Below are positions 63,054 to 64,000 of a DNA stretch of 64,000 nucleotides, piece after piece; position 1 is the first letter of the stretch; every line of letters begins with the position of its first letter. This DNA comes from Leeuwenhoekiella polynyae (lineage in GTDB: Bacteria; Bacteroidota; Bacteroidia; Flavobacteriales; Flavobacteriaceae): NCBI RefSeq assembly GCF_004104075.1, contig NZ_QOVK01000001.1, forward strand, positions 496,001-560,000, in the 5' to 3' direction. The notes under the pieces were generated by a model. The model saw only the letters and a list, made by a program, of their open reading frames with translations. It ran no database searches and was not told the DNA's origin. A program made the translations under genes and the position numbers.

Positions 63054-64000
63054 AAGGAGGTTTCGCGCTCGTAAAGTTCTGGCATAAGCACTACTCTTTT
63101 TTCAACCTGAACGCTTTTATTTTTTTCCTTTATTTGTTCTAAAAATACCTGAGCTGCAATTTGTCCCATAAGAACGGGAGTCTGACCAACAGTAGTAAGT
63201 GGTCGCTCCAGATATTTAGTGAAGGGTTCGTTACTAAAGCCTACAATACCTACATCTTGTGGTATTTTAAAATCTCTGCTTCTCAATTCTCGCATTGCGC
63301 CTAGCGCTACATAATCACTGGCAGAGAATATTGCGTCAAATTCTGTTTTCTTATTCAGAAGATCTTGTACAGCTGCAATGCCAGCTTCAACAGTACTGCT
63401 CACTTCAAGAATTCGGCTTTCATCAATAGCAATGTTATTTACTTTAAGAGCTGCAATATACCCATCGTAGCGGTGTTTATAGATCTGAAGTTTAGGGTCG
63501 CCACCTATATGTGCAATTTTAGTATAGCCTTGTTTGATAAGGTGTTCTGTTGCTGCAAAAGCTCCTTCGTAGTCATTAATAGTAACCGAACTTACGCCCG
63601 AAATGTCCATTTTACGGTCAAAAAAGATAAGCGGAACGCCTTCGTCCCGAACTGCTTCAATATGCTTTATATCTTCAGTAGTTTTAGAAACTGAAATAAA
63701 AATGCCATCAATATGAGTATTGAGCAAGGCTTTGATTTGTTTAGCTTCATTTTCCACATTTTCGTGCGATTGACATATTATCACATGATACCCTTTAGGC
63801 TCAAGTTCTTCCTCAATACCACGTATAACCGAAGCAAAAAACGTGTGATTAATATAGGGAACAACAACACCTACATTAAAGGTTCTCCCGCTTTTTAAAG
63901 CCAAAGCCAGGGTGTTTTGTTGATAGTTAAGATCCTTAGCTGTTTTTAAAACCAGCTCTTTAGTCTTAAGACTAACTCGGTTGCTGTTATTTAAAGCTCT
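63032..64000 (-). CDS. LacI/GalR-family transcription regulator, 5' end cut by window edge
   Basis: DNA-binding regulator with a periplasmic-binding-protein-like effector domain. The frame is open through base 64000, so the N-terminal part of the helix-turn-helix is missing. What remains begins with RALNNSNRVSLKTKELVLKT and the hinge DLNYQQNTLALALKSGRT, clearly a LacI-type DNA-binding domain. The effector domain follows (FNVGVVVPYINHTFFASVIRGIE, ..., GIVGFSNEPFTKYLERPLTTV). Of about 340 residues some 322 are seen. It faces the uronate operon and is the natural candidate for its regulator, with a uronate or KDG-like effector. A start at the TTG near 63904 would remove the DNA-binding domain and is rejected. 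Confidence 0.93.
   Translation of the reverse strand, partial: RALNNSNRVSLKTKELVLKTAKDLNYQQNTLALALKSGRTFNVGVVVPYINHTFFASVIRGIEEELEPKGYHVIICQSHENVENEAKQIKALLNTHIDGIFISVSKTTEDIKHIEAVRDEGVPLIFFDRKMDISGVSSVTINDYEGAFAATEHLIKQGYTKIAHIGGDPKLQIYKHRYDGYIAALKVNNIAIDESRILEVSSTVEAGIAAVQDLLNKKTEFDAIFSASDYVALGAMRELRSRDFKIPQDVGIVGFSNEPFTKYLERPLTTVGQTPVLMGQIAAQVFLEQIKEKNKSVQVEKRVVLMPELYERETSLKKGSTH

Noticed and set aside
63032-63904. Short regulator starting at the TTG near 63904
   Set aside because: The frame stays open to the window end and encodes a typical LacI helix-turn-helix region upstream, so the true start is outside the window.

Overview
The window looks like the chromosome of a marine-type Flavobacteriaceae bacterium (Bacteroidota). 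The support is a SusC/SusD pair, a hybrid two-component regulator, many lipoproteins, TAnnTTTG-type -7 promoter boxes, few Shine-Dalgarno sequences and AT-rich DNA. No species is assigned.

Region 1 (1-25592) is ordinary chromosome. It holds a 3'-truncated RNase R gene, a 34-residue membrane peptide gene with its own terminator, an ElaA-type acetyltransferase and a small nuclease-fold-like protein. Next comes a minus-strand run of envelope and processing genes: C-terminal processing protease, DUF4349 protein, rnpA, two M1 peptidases, a subtilase and an MBL hydrolase. After these lie a CPA1 antiporter, a Gfo/Idh/MocA oxidoreductase, lepA with a tiny membrane gene directly behind it, a TonB-dependent receptor, dusB, a LolC/E-like permease, rbfA, methylmalonyl-CoA epimerase and a CAT-anticodon tRNA with a clear promoter and terminator.

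Region 2 (about 25600-28900) is a scar of mobile DNA behind the tRNA. It contains an IS3-type OrfA remnant, a GC-richer DUF2254 gene, five 11-bp tandem repeats, and two copies of the same tyrosine-recombinase 3' end. These two copies flank a CPBP intramembrane protease gene.

Region 3 (29093-50874) is a polysaccharide utilization locus. A plus-strand operon encodes GH2, GH130, an exported FAD oxidoreductase, SusC, SusD and GH43. A convergent minus-strand operon encodes a BACON-GH43 and two GH105 enzymes. Divergent from the latter are a hybrid two-component regulator and an Ig-like/discoidin-like lipoprotein. The promoters of the GH2 operon and the regulator share a GCCAAA...TTTGGC inverted pair with identical 42-bp spacing, a good candidate operator.

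Region 4 (51187-62995) is a hexuronate operon: DUF4861 lipoprotein, kduI, kduD, uxaC, kdgK, eda, a three-part TRAP transporter, uxaB and uxaA. It faces a LacI-family regulator cut by the window end. GH105 products (unsaturated uronates) would enter through KduI/KduD, and galacturonate through UxaC/UxaB/UxaA. Both routes meet at 2-keto-3-deoxygluconate and finish through KdgK and Eda. Regions 3 and 4 together read as a pectin-like, galacturonate-containing glycan pathway. No polysaccharide lyase is in the window, so the first backbone cut must be encoded elsewhere or come from another organism.
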